64,000 nucleotides of DNA, from the NCBI GenBank assembly GCA_015066175.1, contig SVOW01000002.1, forward strand, positions 210,013 to 274,012, in the 5' to 3' direction. Source of the DNA: Oscillospiraceae bacterium (GTDB lineage: Bacteria; Bacillota; Clostridia; Oscillospirales; Acutalibacteraceae). Under the pieces are notes generated by a model, which was not told where the DNA came from, ran no database searches, and was given only the letters and a program-made list of their open reading frames with translations. The position numbers were made by a program, and so were the translations under genes. Below are positions 17,339-27,533 of the stretch, piece after piece (the stretch's first letter is position 1; every line of letters starts with the position of its first letter).

Positions 17339-20032
17339 TTATTTGTTTTTAGCAAGTTTTCTCTGAACAGCCTTGATAATTTCGACAATGGGAATTACAA
17401 GGAATGCAAGACCGATTGAAATTGCATATGCCGTGATATCAAGATGTGTGAATTCAAACATATCTGCAAGGAAAGGAATTTCAATAATTGCAGTAGTGAG
17501 AAGGAGTGAAGCAACCATCGCACCATAAAGAACAAGGTTGTGTGACTTCTGTTTGAATACCATCGAGATTACTGAACCACGCTGTGAACGCATATTAAAT
17601 GAGTGGAAGATTTCACACATTGACATTGTAAGGAATGCCATTGTCATACCAACGCCTGATTCAGGAACATCATAGAATACCCAGTGACCTGTTTCAAGGA
17701 ATTCACCGGTGAAGAATGCAGCAAGTGTAAGGATAGTAACAAGTGCACCCTGATAGAATACGTCAATACCCATACCACCGGCAAAAATACCTTCATTTGA
17801 TTTTCTGGGTTTACGCTGCATAATATCGTGTTCGGGTTTTTCAAGGCCAAGAGCAAGAGCAGGAATACTATCTGTTACAAGGTTGATGAAAAGAAGATGA
17901 ACGGGTTTGAGAATTGTAAATTTTAGAACTGTAGCTGTGAAGATTGAAAGAACTTCTGAAAGGTTTGAGCCAAGAAGGAACTGAATTGCTTTACGGATGT
18001 TATCGTAAATTCTTCTGCCTTCTGAAACTGCAGAAACTATTGTTGCAAAGTTATCGTCTGCAAGAACCATATCAGCAACGTTCTTTGTAACGTCAGTACC
18101 CGTAATACCCATACCGACACCGATGTCAGCACTCTTGATTGAGGGAGCATCGTTAACACCGTCACCTGTCATTGCGGTAATCATGCCTTTTGCACGCCAT
18201 GCATTAACAATTCTTGTTTTGTGTTCAGGCTGAACACGTGCATAAACTCTGAATTCTGTAACTCTTTCAGCAAATTCTTCATCGCTGATTTCATCAAGCT
18301 GTGCACCTGTGATAGCAGCAGAATCATCTTCGATAATACCAAGCTGAATAGCAATAGCAACAGCTGTATCTTTATGGTCACCTGTAATCATAATAGGTGT
18401 AATACCTGCTGAACGGCATTCTGCAATAGCATCTTTAACCTCAGGGCGAGCAGGGTCAATCATACCTGTAAGACCGATAAATACAAGGTCTTCTTCAAGT
18501 GCTTCGGGTTCATATGAAGCGGGTGCCGAGTCGTATTTTCTGTATGAGCAAGCAAGAACACGAAGTGCTTTATCAGCCATACGTTTATTATCTTTAAGTG
18601 CTTTTTCTTTAAGTTCAGCTGTGAATTCAACAACTTTACCATTAACTTCAGCATATTTACATTTGCCGAGAATAACATCAGGAGCACCTTTAGTGTACTG
18701 AACAATTTTACCGTCGATATTGTGAACAGTAGACATCATCTTTCTGCCTGAATCAAAGGGAGCTTCACCGATTCTGGGAGCAGCTTTTACAAGGTCATTT
18801 TTATTATAACCAAGGCTGTTTGCATAGTTTACGAGTGCTGCTTCTGTAGGCTCACCGACAACTTCGCCGTTTTCATCGATTTCAGCATCACAGCAAAGAG
18901 CCATCGCATTTGAAAGGAGTTTTTCATTGTCACCATAATGGTCAACAACTGTCATTTTGTTCTGTGTAAGTGTACCTGTTTTGTCTGAACAGATAATCTG
19001 TGCACAACCAAGAGTTTCAACAGCAGTGAGCTTTCTGATAATAGCGTTTTTCTTCGACATATTTGTAACGCCGATAGAAAGAACGATTGTTACAACTGCT
19101 GCAAGACCTTCAGGGATAGCAGCAACAGCAAGAGAAACTGCAACCATAAAGCTGTCAAGAACTACATGGAACGGGAATCCGTTTGCAAAAGCACCGCCGA
19201 AGTATTCTGTTACCATTGTGAAAGCGAAAAGGAATACACAGATACCGAGAACAAGTTTTGTAAGGATACCTGAAAGCTGAGAAAGTTTAATCTGCAGAGG
19301 AGTCTGACCTTCTTCAGCCTGTGCAATAGCATCAGCAATTTTACCCATTTCTGTTTCCATGCCTGTAGCAACAACAACTGCTTTACCGCGTCCGTAAACA
19401 ACAGTTGAGCCCATATAAGCCATGTTCTTTCTGTCGCCGAGAGGAACTTCGCCTTTTTCGCCACCGATAAGTGTATCAATAAGTTTACCAACAGGAACAG
19501 ATTCACCTGTAAGCGCTGCTTCTTCGATTTTCATGCTTGCGCATTCGAAAATACGACAGTCAGCGGGAACTGCGTCACCTGCTTCAAGAAGAACAACGTC
19601 ACCAACAACAAGGTCTTCACTTCTGACGGAAACAATTTTACCGTCACGAAGAACTTTTGAAGTTGCAGCAGACATTTCCTGCAGAGCCTCAATAGCTGCT
19701 TCAGCTTTACTTTCCTGAATAACACCGAGAACAGTATTGATAACAACAACAACAAGAATAATAACAGTATCTGTTGGGAAAACAAAGTGGAAAGAACCTG
19801 ATTCAAACCATTCAGTAACCGCAGAAACAACAGCAGCCACGATAAGAATAATAATCATCGGGTCAGAAAGCTGTTCAATAATTCTCTGGAAAATTGTTTT
19901 CTTTTTGCCTTCTTTAAGTTTGTTTTTACCATTCTGTTCAAGTCTTTTCTCAGCTTCCTGAGATGAAAGACCATTTTCGCTTGATGTAATGTTTTTGAAC
20001 ACATCAGCGATTTCCTGAAGATAATACTTCAT
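17339..20032 (-). CDS. Cation-translocating P-type ATPase (PacL/PMCA-like; Ca2+ or Mn2+)
   Basis: AALTGESVPVGK, PEGLAAVVTIVLSIG, CSDKTGTLTQNKM, MTGDGVNDAPSIK, NLVTDSIPALALGLE. Confidence 0.95.
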   Translation of the reverse strand: MKYYLQEIADVFKNITSSENGLSSQEAEKRLEQNGKNKLKEGKKKTIFQRIIEQLSDPMIIILIVAAVVSAVTEWFESGSFHFVFPTDTVIILVVVVINTVLGVIQESKAEAAIEALQEMSAATSKVLRDGKIVSVRSEDLVVGDVVLLEAGDAVPADCRIFECASMKIEEAALTGESVPVGKLIDTLIGGEKGEVPLGDRKNMAYMGSTVVYGRGKAVVVATGMETEMGKIADAIAQAEEGQTPLQIKLSQLSGILTKLVLGICVFLFAFTMVTEYFGGAFANGFPFHVVLDSFMVAVSLAVAAIPEGLAAVVTIVLSIGVTNMSKKNAIIRKLTAVETLGCAQIICSDKTGTLTQNKMTVVDHYGDNEKLLSNAMALCCDAEIDENGEVVGEPTEAALVNYANSLGYNKNDLVKAAPRIGEAPFDSGRKMMSTVHNIDGKIVQYTKGAPDVILGKCKYAEVNGKVVEFTAELKEKALKDNKRMADKALRVLACSYRKYDSAPASYEPEALEEDLVFIGLTGMIDPARPEVKDAIAECRSAGITPIMITGDHKDTAVAIAIQLGIIEDDSAAITGAQLDEISDEEFAERVTEFRVYARVQPEHKTRIVNAWRAKGMITAMTGDGVNDAPSIKSADIGVGMGITGTDVTKNVADMVLADDNFATIVSAVSEGRRIYDNIRKAIQFLLGSNLSEVLSIFTATVLKFTILKPVHLLFINLVTDSIPALALGLEKPEHDIMQRKPRKSNEGIFAGGMGIDVFYQGALVTILTLAAFFTGEFLETGHWVFYDVPESGVGMTMAFLTMSMCEIFHSFNMRSQRGSVISMVFKQKSHNLVLYGAMVASLLLTTAIIEIPFLADMFEFTHLDITAYAISIGLAFLVIPIVEIIKAVQRKLAKNK

Positions 20033-20094
20033 ATTTTTCCTTCCTTTCAGAAATTATAATCTGATTTATTATAACCAAATTATGTCAGGGTATT

Positions 20095-20135
20095 AAAAAA
20101 GACCTTTAACAGAGTTAGTGCTCTGTTAAAGGTCT
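20095..20135 (-). terminator. Expression-platform terminator downstream of the putative riboswitch
   Basis: AAGACCTTTAACAGAG CACTAA CTCTGTTAAAGGTCTTTTTT. Confidence 0.9.
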
Positions 20136-20140
20136 TGCTT

Positions 20141-20212
20141 CCTTAAAAGGTTCAACTGCCAGTCATAAAGACGATTGTTGACAGCGAATTTTCAAAGCTA
20201 CTCCCCTATAAC
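20141..20212 (-). ncRNA. yybP-ykoY family (Mn2+) riboswitch aptamer, putative
   Basis: Minus strand ATAGGGGAGTAGCTTTGAAAATTCGCTGTCAACAATCGTCTTTATGACTGGCAGTTGAACCTTTT; GGGGAGTAGC and ACTGGCAG core resemble the family consensus; upstream of cation ATPase. Confidence 0.82.
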
Positions 20213-20219
20213 AATTAAT

Positions 20220-20248
20220 ATTTTAACAAAATTTCCTGAATAAGTCAA
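20220..20248 (-). promoter_or_regulatory. Promoter of riboswitch/P-type ATPase transcript
   Basis: TTGACT - 17 nt - TAAAAT just upstream of the aptamer. Confidence 0.7.
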
Positions 20249-20275
20249 TAATTTTAAAAAAAATTTACAAATACT

Positions 20276-21811
20276 TTAGGCACCGGGTATCAGCAACATC
20301 ATTTTTTCTTTGATCATATTTTCGTTAAGCTCATTTTCCAGTTTTATTGCTTCAACTGTTGTGTTATATTTTCTTGCAATGTTCCAGACTAATTCACCGT
20401 CATCGCAAAAATATATTGTAAGCGCAGAATATTTTTTTGTTTTTGGTTTTGATTCATCACAAACAATATCAGTCAATAATTCAGTGGTGTTCCTTCTGAT
20501 TAACGAGACTCTGAGACAGATTTCAACCCGAAGGTCAATTTTATTATCATCCGTCACCACAAAACCAACTGCGCTTACATTTGCATCTGAATTGCAGATC
20601 AAATCTTTGCAACCATTTTTAATATTTTTTATTTTTTCAAATGTAACTGTTCTTTCCGCATAAAAAGGTTGCCCTGCATCATCTTTACCCAGTATTGAAA
20701 CAACTGTGCTGCCAAGAATTTTCAATTCATCTCCTGTGCAAACATATGTGGTTACAACATCATCACACCAAACATTTATAATTTTGCCGATTGTTGTATT
20801 GGTAAATTCCTCACCTTTTTTAATCATAATCATTTCTTCAAAACTGTCAATGATTTTTTCAAAGGATACTAATTTTCTGTCACTTTTTAAATTACACAGT
20901 GTTGAATAACAATCACTCGGAAAACTGTTTTCTACCTCTTTCTGCGCTTTTATGATTGCAGTTAGATTTACAGAAACGTCAAGTAGTTTTTTCTCGCCTG
21001 ATGAATTTGCTTTAGTTACAATATTAAAGGATGATAGCGAAAGTTTTGACATATGCTTCGACTTATCATCAATTCCTTCAAGGTCAATAATCTGGTTGAC
21101 AGGCATTGTATTTTCAAAAATTTCATAACCTCCATCAGAGGTATCAGCACAATACAGTATGCAGATATTTACTTCGCCTTTAACAAGGAGTTTGTTGGTA
21201 ATAACTTTGATTTCCGAAAGATTCGGAGTTACTTTTTGCCTGATTATCTGCCTTATCGGTGGTTTTGATTTGCCTATTTCCATCACTTCATTCAAGGTGA
21301 AAGTTTTAACTGTCTGACCAATAAAATCAGATGCATCTTTAAAATTTTTAAGCAACTGAATTCCGCATTCGCTGGCGTCAGAAACAAACTGAACATCTTT
21401 TTTGCCAAGTATGCTGACACAAATTGCAATTGACGCATGAATATCAATTCGTCTTTGAGAAACAGCACGTGTGTTTGCATAAGCAGTTTTCATTTTAATT
21501 TCAGCAGACGAATTGTCAATCTGCTTACCGAATTCTACAATTTTTGAAAAAGGAAAAGTTTTTTCATAGCAGAATATTTCATTATTTTCATCTACATAAA
21601 TCACTTGTACAAGTGCATTTGCGTCAATTGTTACCCTATCACCTGTGCACTGTTCTGACGCAAGGCACGGACTTACCATACATTTTAATATTCTTTTGAT
21701 ATCAGGGCAATAATCAGGAAGAGTTATATCTCCATCAACAGATTGTTCGGAAGTATTTTCAAACATAAGTTCTGAAATATGTAACAGTTCTTTCTTAACA
21801 TTAAGCTCCAT
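20276..21811 (-). CDS. DUF3794 (SPOCS) domain protein with C-terminal LysM
   Basis: VDGDITLPDYCPDIKRILKC...; repeated SPOCS-like modules; C-term YFCDDGELVWNIARKYNTTVEAIKLENEL LysM. Confidence 0.88.
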   Translation of the reverse strand: MELNVKKELLHISELMFENTSEQSVDGDITLPDYCPDIKRILKCMVSPCLASEQCTGDRVTIDANALVQVIYVDENNEIFCYEKTFPFSKIVEFGKQIDNSSAEIKMKTAYANTRAVSQRRIDIHASIAICVSILGKKDVQFVSDASECGIQLLKNFKDASDFIGQTVKTFTLNEVMEIGKSKPPIRQIIRQKVTPNLSEIKVITNKLLVKGEVNICILYCADTSDGGYEIFENTMPVNQIIDLEGIDDKSKHMSKLSLSSFNIVTKANSSGEKKLLDVSVNLTAIIKAQKEVENSFPSDCYSTLCNLKSDRKLVSFEKIIDSFEEMIMIKKGEEFTNTTIGKIINVWCDDVVTTYVCTGDELKILGSTVVSILGKDDAGQPFYAERTVTFEKIKNIKNGCKDLICNSDANVSAVGFVVTDDNKIDLRVEICLRVSLIRRNTTELLTDIVCDESKPKTKKYSALTIYFCDDGELVWNIARKYNTTVEAIKLENELNENMIKEKMMLLIPGA

Positions 21812-21892
21812 ACATACATCTCCTTTTAAAAATTCTTTGTAATGCATATGCTGATTTATTCAAATATATGACAAAAAACATTGTTCGCAAAA

Positions 21893-21943
21893 AGGTGGAC
21901 ATATTACGGATAATGTCCGCTAAAAAGCGAAATTTGTCCACCA
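21893..21943 (-). other. Structured intergenic element (three-way-junction-like) followed by U-run
   Basis: Minus strand GGTGGACA-aatttCGCtttttaGCGGACattatCCGtaata-TGTCCACC-TTTTT: closing 8-bp stem enclosing two small hairpins. Confidence 0.55.
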
Positions 21944-21987
21944 GAGATAGAGAAAGAGAAGATATAGAGTTAGATATAGAGGTATAA

Positions 21988-22028
21988 AAAAACCGCTTTT
22001 TCTTTTCGAGATGAAAAAGCGGTTTTTA
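21988..22028. terminator. Terminator downstream of pfkA-like gene context (symmetric hairpin)
   Basis: AAAAACCGCTTTTTC TTTTCGAGAT GAAAAAGCGGTTTTT. Confidence 0.8.
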
Positions 22029-22060
22029 TGCAGAAAATGAATTTTAAATTATTAGAATAA

Positions 22061-23020
22061 TCAGATAGAAATTTCGTGTGCAATATTGTAATATTCGTCG
22101 TTAAGAGATTTATTCATCTGGAGTGCTTCAAAGATATCGTAATCAACGATTTTGTCATCCTTAACAGCAACAACACGGTTACCTGTACCTTCCATAAGAA
22201 GTTTAACTGCTTTGTTACCCATAACACTCGCCATAACTCTGTCACGCACTGTGGGTGAACCGCCACGCTGAATGTGACCAAGAATTGATGAACGGCATTC
22301 AACGCCTGTTTCTTCTTCAATTCTCTTTGCAAGGTTTGCAACACCGCCGATACCTTCAGCAACAACAATAACGAAATGTCTCTTGTCTGTTTTAAGAGTT
22401 TTCTTCATTCTGTTGATAACATCTGTAAGGTCATAGGGCTTTTCAGGAACAATGATATATGTTGCACCAACTGCAATACCACCTTCAAGAGCAAGATAAC
22501 CTGCACTTCTGCCCATAACCTCAACAACAGTGCATCTGTCATGTGATTCTGAAGTGTCGCGGATTCTGTCAACAGCACCCATAATTGTGTTGAGACATGT
22601 GTCAAAACCGATTGTGTAGTCTGTACAAGCGATATCGTTATCGATTGTGCCGGGAACGCCAACACACGGAATACCTCTGAGAGATAAGTCTCTTGCACCT
22701 CTGAATGAACCGTCACCACCGATTACAACAATGCCTTCAATTCCTCTTTCTTTGCAAGTATCAATTGCGGCCTGCATACCTTCTTCAGTTTTGAAGTTAA
22801 GGCTTCTTGCAGAACGAAGCATTGTACCGCCACGGTCAATAATATCAGATACGCTTCTGATATCCATTTCTTTCATGTCATTTTCCATAAGACCATTGTA
22901 GCCACGGTTAATACCGTAAACTTTCATACCTTTTTCGCACGCTGTTCTTACAACTGCACGAATACAAGCGTTCATACCCGGTGCGTCACCGCCGCTTGTC
23001 AATACGCCGATAGTTTTCAT
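22061..23020 (-). CDS. pfkA: ATP-dependent 6-phosphofructokinase
   Basis: MKTIGVLTSGGDAPGMNACIRAVVRTA; GGDGSFRGA; GTIDNDIACTDYTIGFDTCLNT. Confidence 0.97.
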   Translation of the reverse strand: MKTIGVLTSGGDAPGMNACIRAVVRTACEKGMKVYGINRGYNGLMENDMKEMDIRSVSDIIDRGGTMLRSARSLNFKTEEGMQAAIDTCKERGIEGIVVIGGDGSFRGARDLSLRGIPCVGVPGTIDNDIACTDYTIGFDTCLNTIMGAVDRIRDTSESHDRCTVVEVMGRSAGYLALEGGIAVGATYIIVPEKPYDLTDVINRMKKTLKTDKRHFVIVVAEGIGGVANLAKRIEEETGVECRSSILGHIQRGGSPTVRDRVMASVMGNKAVKLLMEGTGNRVVAVKDDKIVDYDIFEALQMNKSLNDEYYNIAHEISI

Positions 23021-23140
23021 TATATATGTCCCCTTGATAAAAAATATTGTTACTATGATAAACTAATATTTAACAAAGTTCAAGTCTTTTTTACAAATTT
23101 TTCTAAAAATTAGTAATTATTATAGTTTACATACCTTGTT

Positions 23141-26100
23141 TTATTTTATGCCGATGTTTTCTTCGCCGATAATCCTTTTTAATTCGCGAAGCATAGAATC
23201 ATTCACATCACACATTCTTGAATGATGACGGACAAGTTTGTTTTCATCAGTGAAATAATAATACACAGGCATATTGCCGTCAAACACATCAAGCACATGC
23301 TGAATTTTCTGATATTCGGCACAATTATTGTTTTTAACTCTGAAATATATGCCTTTGTTTTCTTTTTTCTTAGGTGCAGAAATTGCGACTTTTTCAGGTG
23401 CTGCAGAAATGCTTTCGCACACTATTTTACATTCTTCATCTTCACGTATCGAAAGTCTGCCACTGATAAGAAGCACATTGCCAACAGAAATAAGATTGGC
23501 ATAATCAAGATAATTTTTGGCAAAAACAATAACTTCTATGCTTGCCTGAGTATCTTCAACAGTAATAAAAGCCATTGTATCGTTATTTTTTGTAACTTTC
23601 TTCTTGACTGATGTTACGATTGCAAGAATACTGACTCTTGAATTATCGCGATATCTGCTCATTGACATATCTTCTTCATCAGAAGTTTCATTGATGATAT
23701 CGACTATATTATCTGCTTTCAACGCATTTTTTACTGCATCATAATGTGCAAGCGGATGACCTGAAATATAAATGCCTGTAAATTCTTTTTCAAATGCAAG
23801 TTTTTCAGAAATTTCAAATTCAGGCAAATCAGGAGCTTTTATATCAAACATTTCGTCTTCGTTGCCAAAAAGTCCCATCTGGCCACCTGAAATAATCCTG
23901 CCGCTTGTTTCAGCCTGAGCCATAACTTCAGGAAGAATTGTAATCATTTGTCTGCGGTTTAAATCAAGCGAATCAAGCGCTCCGCTGTAAATAAGCGCCT
24001 CAATCGCCCTTTTATTAAGGTCTTTGCCATACATTCTGTAGCAGAAAGAAGAGAATGATTCAAACTTACCGCCGTCTTCACGCTCTCTTATAATAGCTTT
24101 GATAGCATTTCTGCCAAGATTTTTAATAGCAAGCATACCAAAAAGAATATCATTGTCCTGAACTGTAAAATCATCAAAACCAACGTTTACATCAGGTGGA
24201 ACAATTCTGATGCCATGACGTGTGCATTCAGCAATATATGCTGCTACTTTTTTTGTATCTTCAAGCACACTGCTGATAAGTGCAGCGAAATATTCATTAG
24301 GATAGTGAGCTTTGAGATAAGCTGTTCTGTAAGCAACAAAAGCATAAGCTGCAGCGTGGGATTTGTTGAAAGCATACTGTGAGAAATCAGACATAGTGTC
24401 AAAAATTTCATTTGCAGTTTTTTCATTAACACCATTTTTGACTGCACCCACACATTCAACTGTACCATCTTCGTTTGTAAGACCGTAAATGAAGTTTTTA
24501 CGCTCTTTTTCCATAACATCGTGTTTTTTCTTACTCATTGCACGTCTTACGATGTCAGCTCTGCCGAATGAATACCCTGCCAGAGTCCTGAAAATCTGCA
24601 TAACCTGTTCCTGATAAACGATACAACCGTAAGTAACATCAAGAATATCTTTGAGAAGCAGTGTAGAATATCTGATTTTTTCAGGATTATGTCTGTTTTC
24701 AATATATGTGGGAATAGACTTCATCGGTCCCGGACGATAAAGCGAAATAACGGCAATAATATCTTCAATTGAATCAGGTTTAAGTTGAGTAAGAACACTT
24801 TTCATACCGCCTGATTCAAGCTGGAATATGCCGTCTGTAAGACCTTTTGAAAACAATTCATAAGTTTTTTTATCTTTTAAATCTATTTTTTCAATGTCAA
24901 AACCGGGATGTTTCTTTCTGACAGCTTTTTCAGTATTATCAATAACAGTAAGATACCGAAGTCCGAGGAAATCAATTTTAAGAAGCCCCAATTCTTCAAG
25001 TGTAGTCATTGTAAACTGCGTTACAACAGCGTTATCATTAAGTGCCAACGGCACATAAGAATCTACTGCATCGCGGGTAATTACAACACCTGCTGCATGA
25101 GTAGATGCGTGCCTTGGCATACCTTCAACGCTTTTAGCTGTATCAATAAGATTTTTGACTTCTGCATCTGAATTATATATTTCAACAAGTTCAGGCGACA
25201 TATCAAGTGCAGAGTCAATAGTAATATTCAATTCTCTGGGAATGAGTTTAGCAACTCTGTCTACTGTTGCATAAGACATACCTAAAGCACGACCCACATC
25301 GCGTATTGCAGCACGTGCCGCCATTGTACCGAATGTAACAATCTGTGCTACATGGTCATAGCCATATTTATTTATAACATAATCAATAACTTGTCCGCGT
25401 TTTACGTAACAGAAATCCACGTCGAAGTCAGGCATTGTTACTCTTTCGGGATTGAGAAAACGCTCAAAAATAAGGCTGTATTTCATCGGATCAATTCCGG
25501 TAATTCCGATGCAGTAAGCAGCAAGGGAGCCTGCTCCGGAGCCTCTGCCGGGTCCTACAGGAATATCGTGGTTTTTTGCATAAGCAATGAAATCATGTAC
25601 AATAAGATAATAGTCTGTATACCCCATCTTATTTATTGTTTCAAGTTCATACAGAAGCCTTTCTTCATATTCTTTCGGATGATTTTCACCATATCTTTTA
25701 ACAAGACCTTCAAAACACTGCTTTTTGAAATATTCAAAGTGGTCTTGATTGTCAGGTACTTCAAAATGCGGAAGTTTTGTGTTACCGAATTCAAATTCAA
25801 GATTGCATTTATCTGCAATTTCTTGCGTGCGTTCAATTGCATCAATGTCATCAGGAAAAGCCTGACACATTTCTTCGTAAGTTTTCAGATAAAATTCATC
25901 TGTTTCAAAGCTCATACCTGTAGGAGTGCCAACAGTGTTATTTGTCTGAATGCAGAGCAGAACTTCCTGAATTTTTGCATCTTCTTTTCTGACATAGTGA
26001 GTATCATTAGTTACAACAAGAGGAATTCCTGTTTTCTGTGAAACAGTTCTCATTCCGCTGATAACACGTAATTCATCACGCAGAGAGTGATTCTGCATTT

Positions 26101-26614
26101 CAAGATAAAAATCATCACCGAATATTGTTTTATACCACATTGCTTTTTCAACTGCAGTATCAATATCATTAGCAAGAATTGCACGTGGAATTTCGCCTGC
26201 AAGGCAGGCAGACAAAGCAATAAGTCCCTCATGATGTTTTTCAAGGAGAGACTTATCAATTCTCGGTTTACCGTAAAAGCCACGTGTCCAGCTTTCGGAA
26301 ACCATTTTTATAAGGTTTTTATACCCTGTTTCGTTTTTACAAAGCAAAACAAGGTGATATCTTTCAGCATCAAATGCTTTATCTTTTTTATCCAGACTTC
26401 TGGGTGCTACATAAACTTCGCATCCGATAATAGGTTTGATTCCTGCAGACTTGGCTTTTTTATAAAAGTCAATTGCACCATACATAACTCCATGGTCGGT
26501 AATCGCAAGAGATAAATGACCAGACCTGACGGCGTAATCTATAACTTCGTTAATTTTACACGCACCGTCAAGCAAACTGTATTCAGTATGAAGATGTAAA
26601 TGAGTGAATCCCAT
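23141..26614 (-). CDS. dnaE: DNA polymerase III subunit alpha
   Basis: PHP domain MGFTHLHLHTEYSLLDGACKI; VGPGRGSGAGSLAAYCIGITGIDP; MPDFDVDFC. Confidence 0.97.
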   Translation of the reverse strand: MGFTHLHLHTEYSLLDGACKINEVIDYAVRSGHLSLAITDHGVMYGAIDFYKKAKSAGIKPIIGCEVYVAPRSLDKKDKAFDAERYHLVLLCKNETGYKNLIKMVSESWTRGFYGKPRIDKSLLEKHHEGLIALSACLAGEIPRAILANDIDTAVEKAMWYKTIFGDDFYLEMQNHSLRDELRVISGMRTVSQKTGIPLVVTNDTHYVRKEDAKIQEVLLCIQTNNTVGTPTGMSFETDEFYLKTYEEMCQAFPDDIDAIERTQEIADKCNLEFEFGNTKLPHFEVPDNQDHFEYFKKQCFEGLVKRYGENHPKEYEERLLYELETINKMGYTDYYLIVHDFIAYAKNHDIPVGPGRGSGAGSLAAYCIGITGIDPMKYSLIFERFLNPERVTMPDFDVDFCYVKRGQVIDYVINKYGYDHVAQIVTFGTMAARAAIRDVGRALGMSYATVDRVAKLIPRELNITIDSALDMSPELVEIYNSDAEVKNLIDTAKSVEGMPRHASTHAAGVVITRDAVDSYVPLALNDNAVVTQFTMTTLEELGLLKIDFLGLRYLTVIDNTEKAVRKKHPGFDIEKIDLKDKKTYELFSKGLTDGIFQLESGGMKSVLTQLKPDSIEDIIAVISLYRPGPMKSIPTYIENRHNPEKIRYSTLLLKDILDVTYGCIVYQEQVMQIFRTLAGYSFGRADIVRRAMSKKKHDVMEKERKNFIYGLTNEDGTVECVGAVKNGVNEKTANEIFDTMSDFSQYAFNKSHAAAYAFVAYRTAYLKAHYPNEYFAALISSVLEDTKKVAAYIAECTRHGIRIVPPDVNVGFDDFTVQDNDILFGMLAIKNLGRNAIKAIIREREDGGKFESFSSFCYRMYGKDLNKRAIEALIYSGALDSLDLNRRQMITILPEVMAQAETSGRIISGGQMGLFGNEDEMFDIKAPDLPEFEISEKLAFEKEFTGIYISGHPLAHYDAVKNALKADNIVDIINETSDEEDMSMSRYRDNSRVSILAIVTSVKKKVTKNNDTMAFITVEDTQASIEVIVFAKNYLDYANLISVGNVLLISGRLSIREDEECKIVCESISAAPEKVAISAPKKKENKGIYFRVKNNNCAEYQKIQHVLDVFDGNMPVYYYFTDENKLVRHHSRMCDVNDSMLRELKRIIGEENIGIK

Positions 26615-26624
26615 TTAATGCCTC

Positions 26625-27518
26625 CTAGTCAAGCTCGTCTGCAATTTTTATAAGTTTATTAAGTCTGTGATTAACACCTGAACGGGAAATTTCACCGCCA
26701 AGTTCATTTTTAATTTCATCAAGTGACATATCGGGGTTTTCTTTTCTGATAATTGCAATTTCTTTCAACTGGTCGGAAAGCCAAGAAAGTCCCTTGACTT
26801 TTTCAATTTTTTCAATAGCAGCAATCTGTGCCATTGAAGCATTGACTGTTCTTGAAATATTAGCAGTTTCAAAATTGATTTTTCTGTTGATTTTATTTCT
26901 TACATCTTTCATCATCTTAACGCCCATAAGTTCAAGTGAACTTGACGCAGCACCGATAAGAGTAAGAAAATCTTCGATATTTTCGCTGTCTTTGAAATAA
27001 ACAACGTATGAATTGCCACGTTCAACCATTTTAGGTGACAATCCCATATCGCCGAGAAGTGTTAAAAAATCATTTGTAAGTTTTAAAAAAGGAATAACAA
27101 ATTCAAGGTGATAGTTTTTCATCGGGTCTGCAATTGTGCCGCACGAAAGAAAAACTCCTCTTAAAAACGCAGCGTAACAGCAATCATCTTCAAAATTTGC
27201 TCTGTTTATACGTAATGTAACATTCTGCCTGCTCTGACCAAAATAACGCATAATTTTAATAATATCACTCTGCAACGAAACTGATAACGAATAATTGCCA
27301 GCTTTTGTCTTTAACATCCTTGGTTTTACACCGCAGACTTCTTTACAGAACAATGAATATGCGCTTGCAACATTTTTGTTTTCAGTAAGAAAACCGATTC
27401 TTGACTGTGAGTAATATTTGCCGAAAAGCAACATTCCGTAAGCCTGAGCTTTCATGCAACAGTCAGACAAATCAGTAAGTAAGGCTAATTCACTTTTTAC
27501 ATCCTGTGAAAAAGACAT
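26625..27518 (-). CDS. whiA: DNA-binding protein WhiA
   Basis: MSFSQDVKSELA...; LAGLIDADG-like fold; C-term LGGEISRSGVNHRLNKLIKIADEL. Confidence 0.95.
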   Translation of the reverse strand: MSFSQDVKSELALLTDLSDCCMKAQAYGMLLFGKYYSQSRIGFLTENKNVASAYSLFCKEVCGVKPRMLKTKAGNYSLSVSLQSDIIKIMRYFGQSRQNVTLRINRANFEDDCCYAAFLRGVFLSCGTIADPMKNYHLEFVIPFLKLTNDFLTLLGDMGLSPKMVERGNSYVVYFKDSENIEDFLTLIGAASSSLELMGVKMMKDVRNKINRKINFETANISRTVNASMAQIAAIEKIEKVKGLSWLSDQLKEIAIIRKENPDMSLDEIKNELGGEISRSGVNHRLNKLIKIADELD

Positions 27519-27533
27519 AAAAATCCCCCAAAT

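Noticed and set aside
17644-19961. Multiple 60-110 aa ORFs on both strands within the P-type ATPase gene
   Set aside because: Alternative-frame shadows of a clearly coding 897-aa frame
23222-26515. Several 80-229 aa + strand ORFs antisense to dnaE, including 25352..26041
   Set aside because: Antisense shadow ORFs, Phe/Ile/Asn/Cys-rich, no recognisable domain, and dnaE is intact
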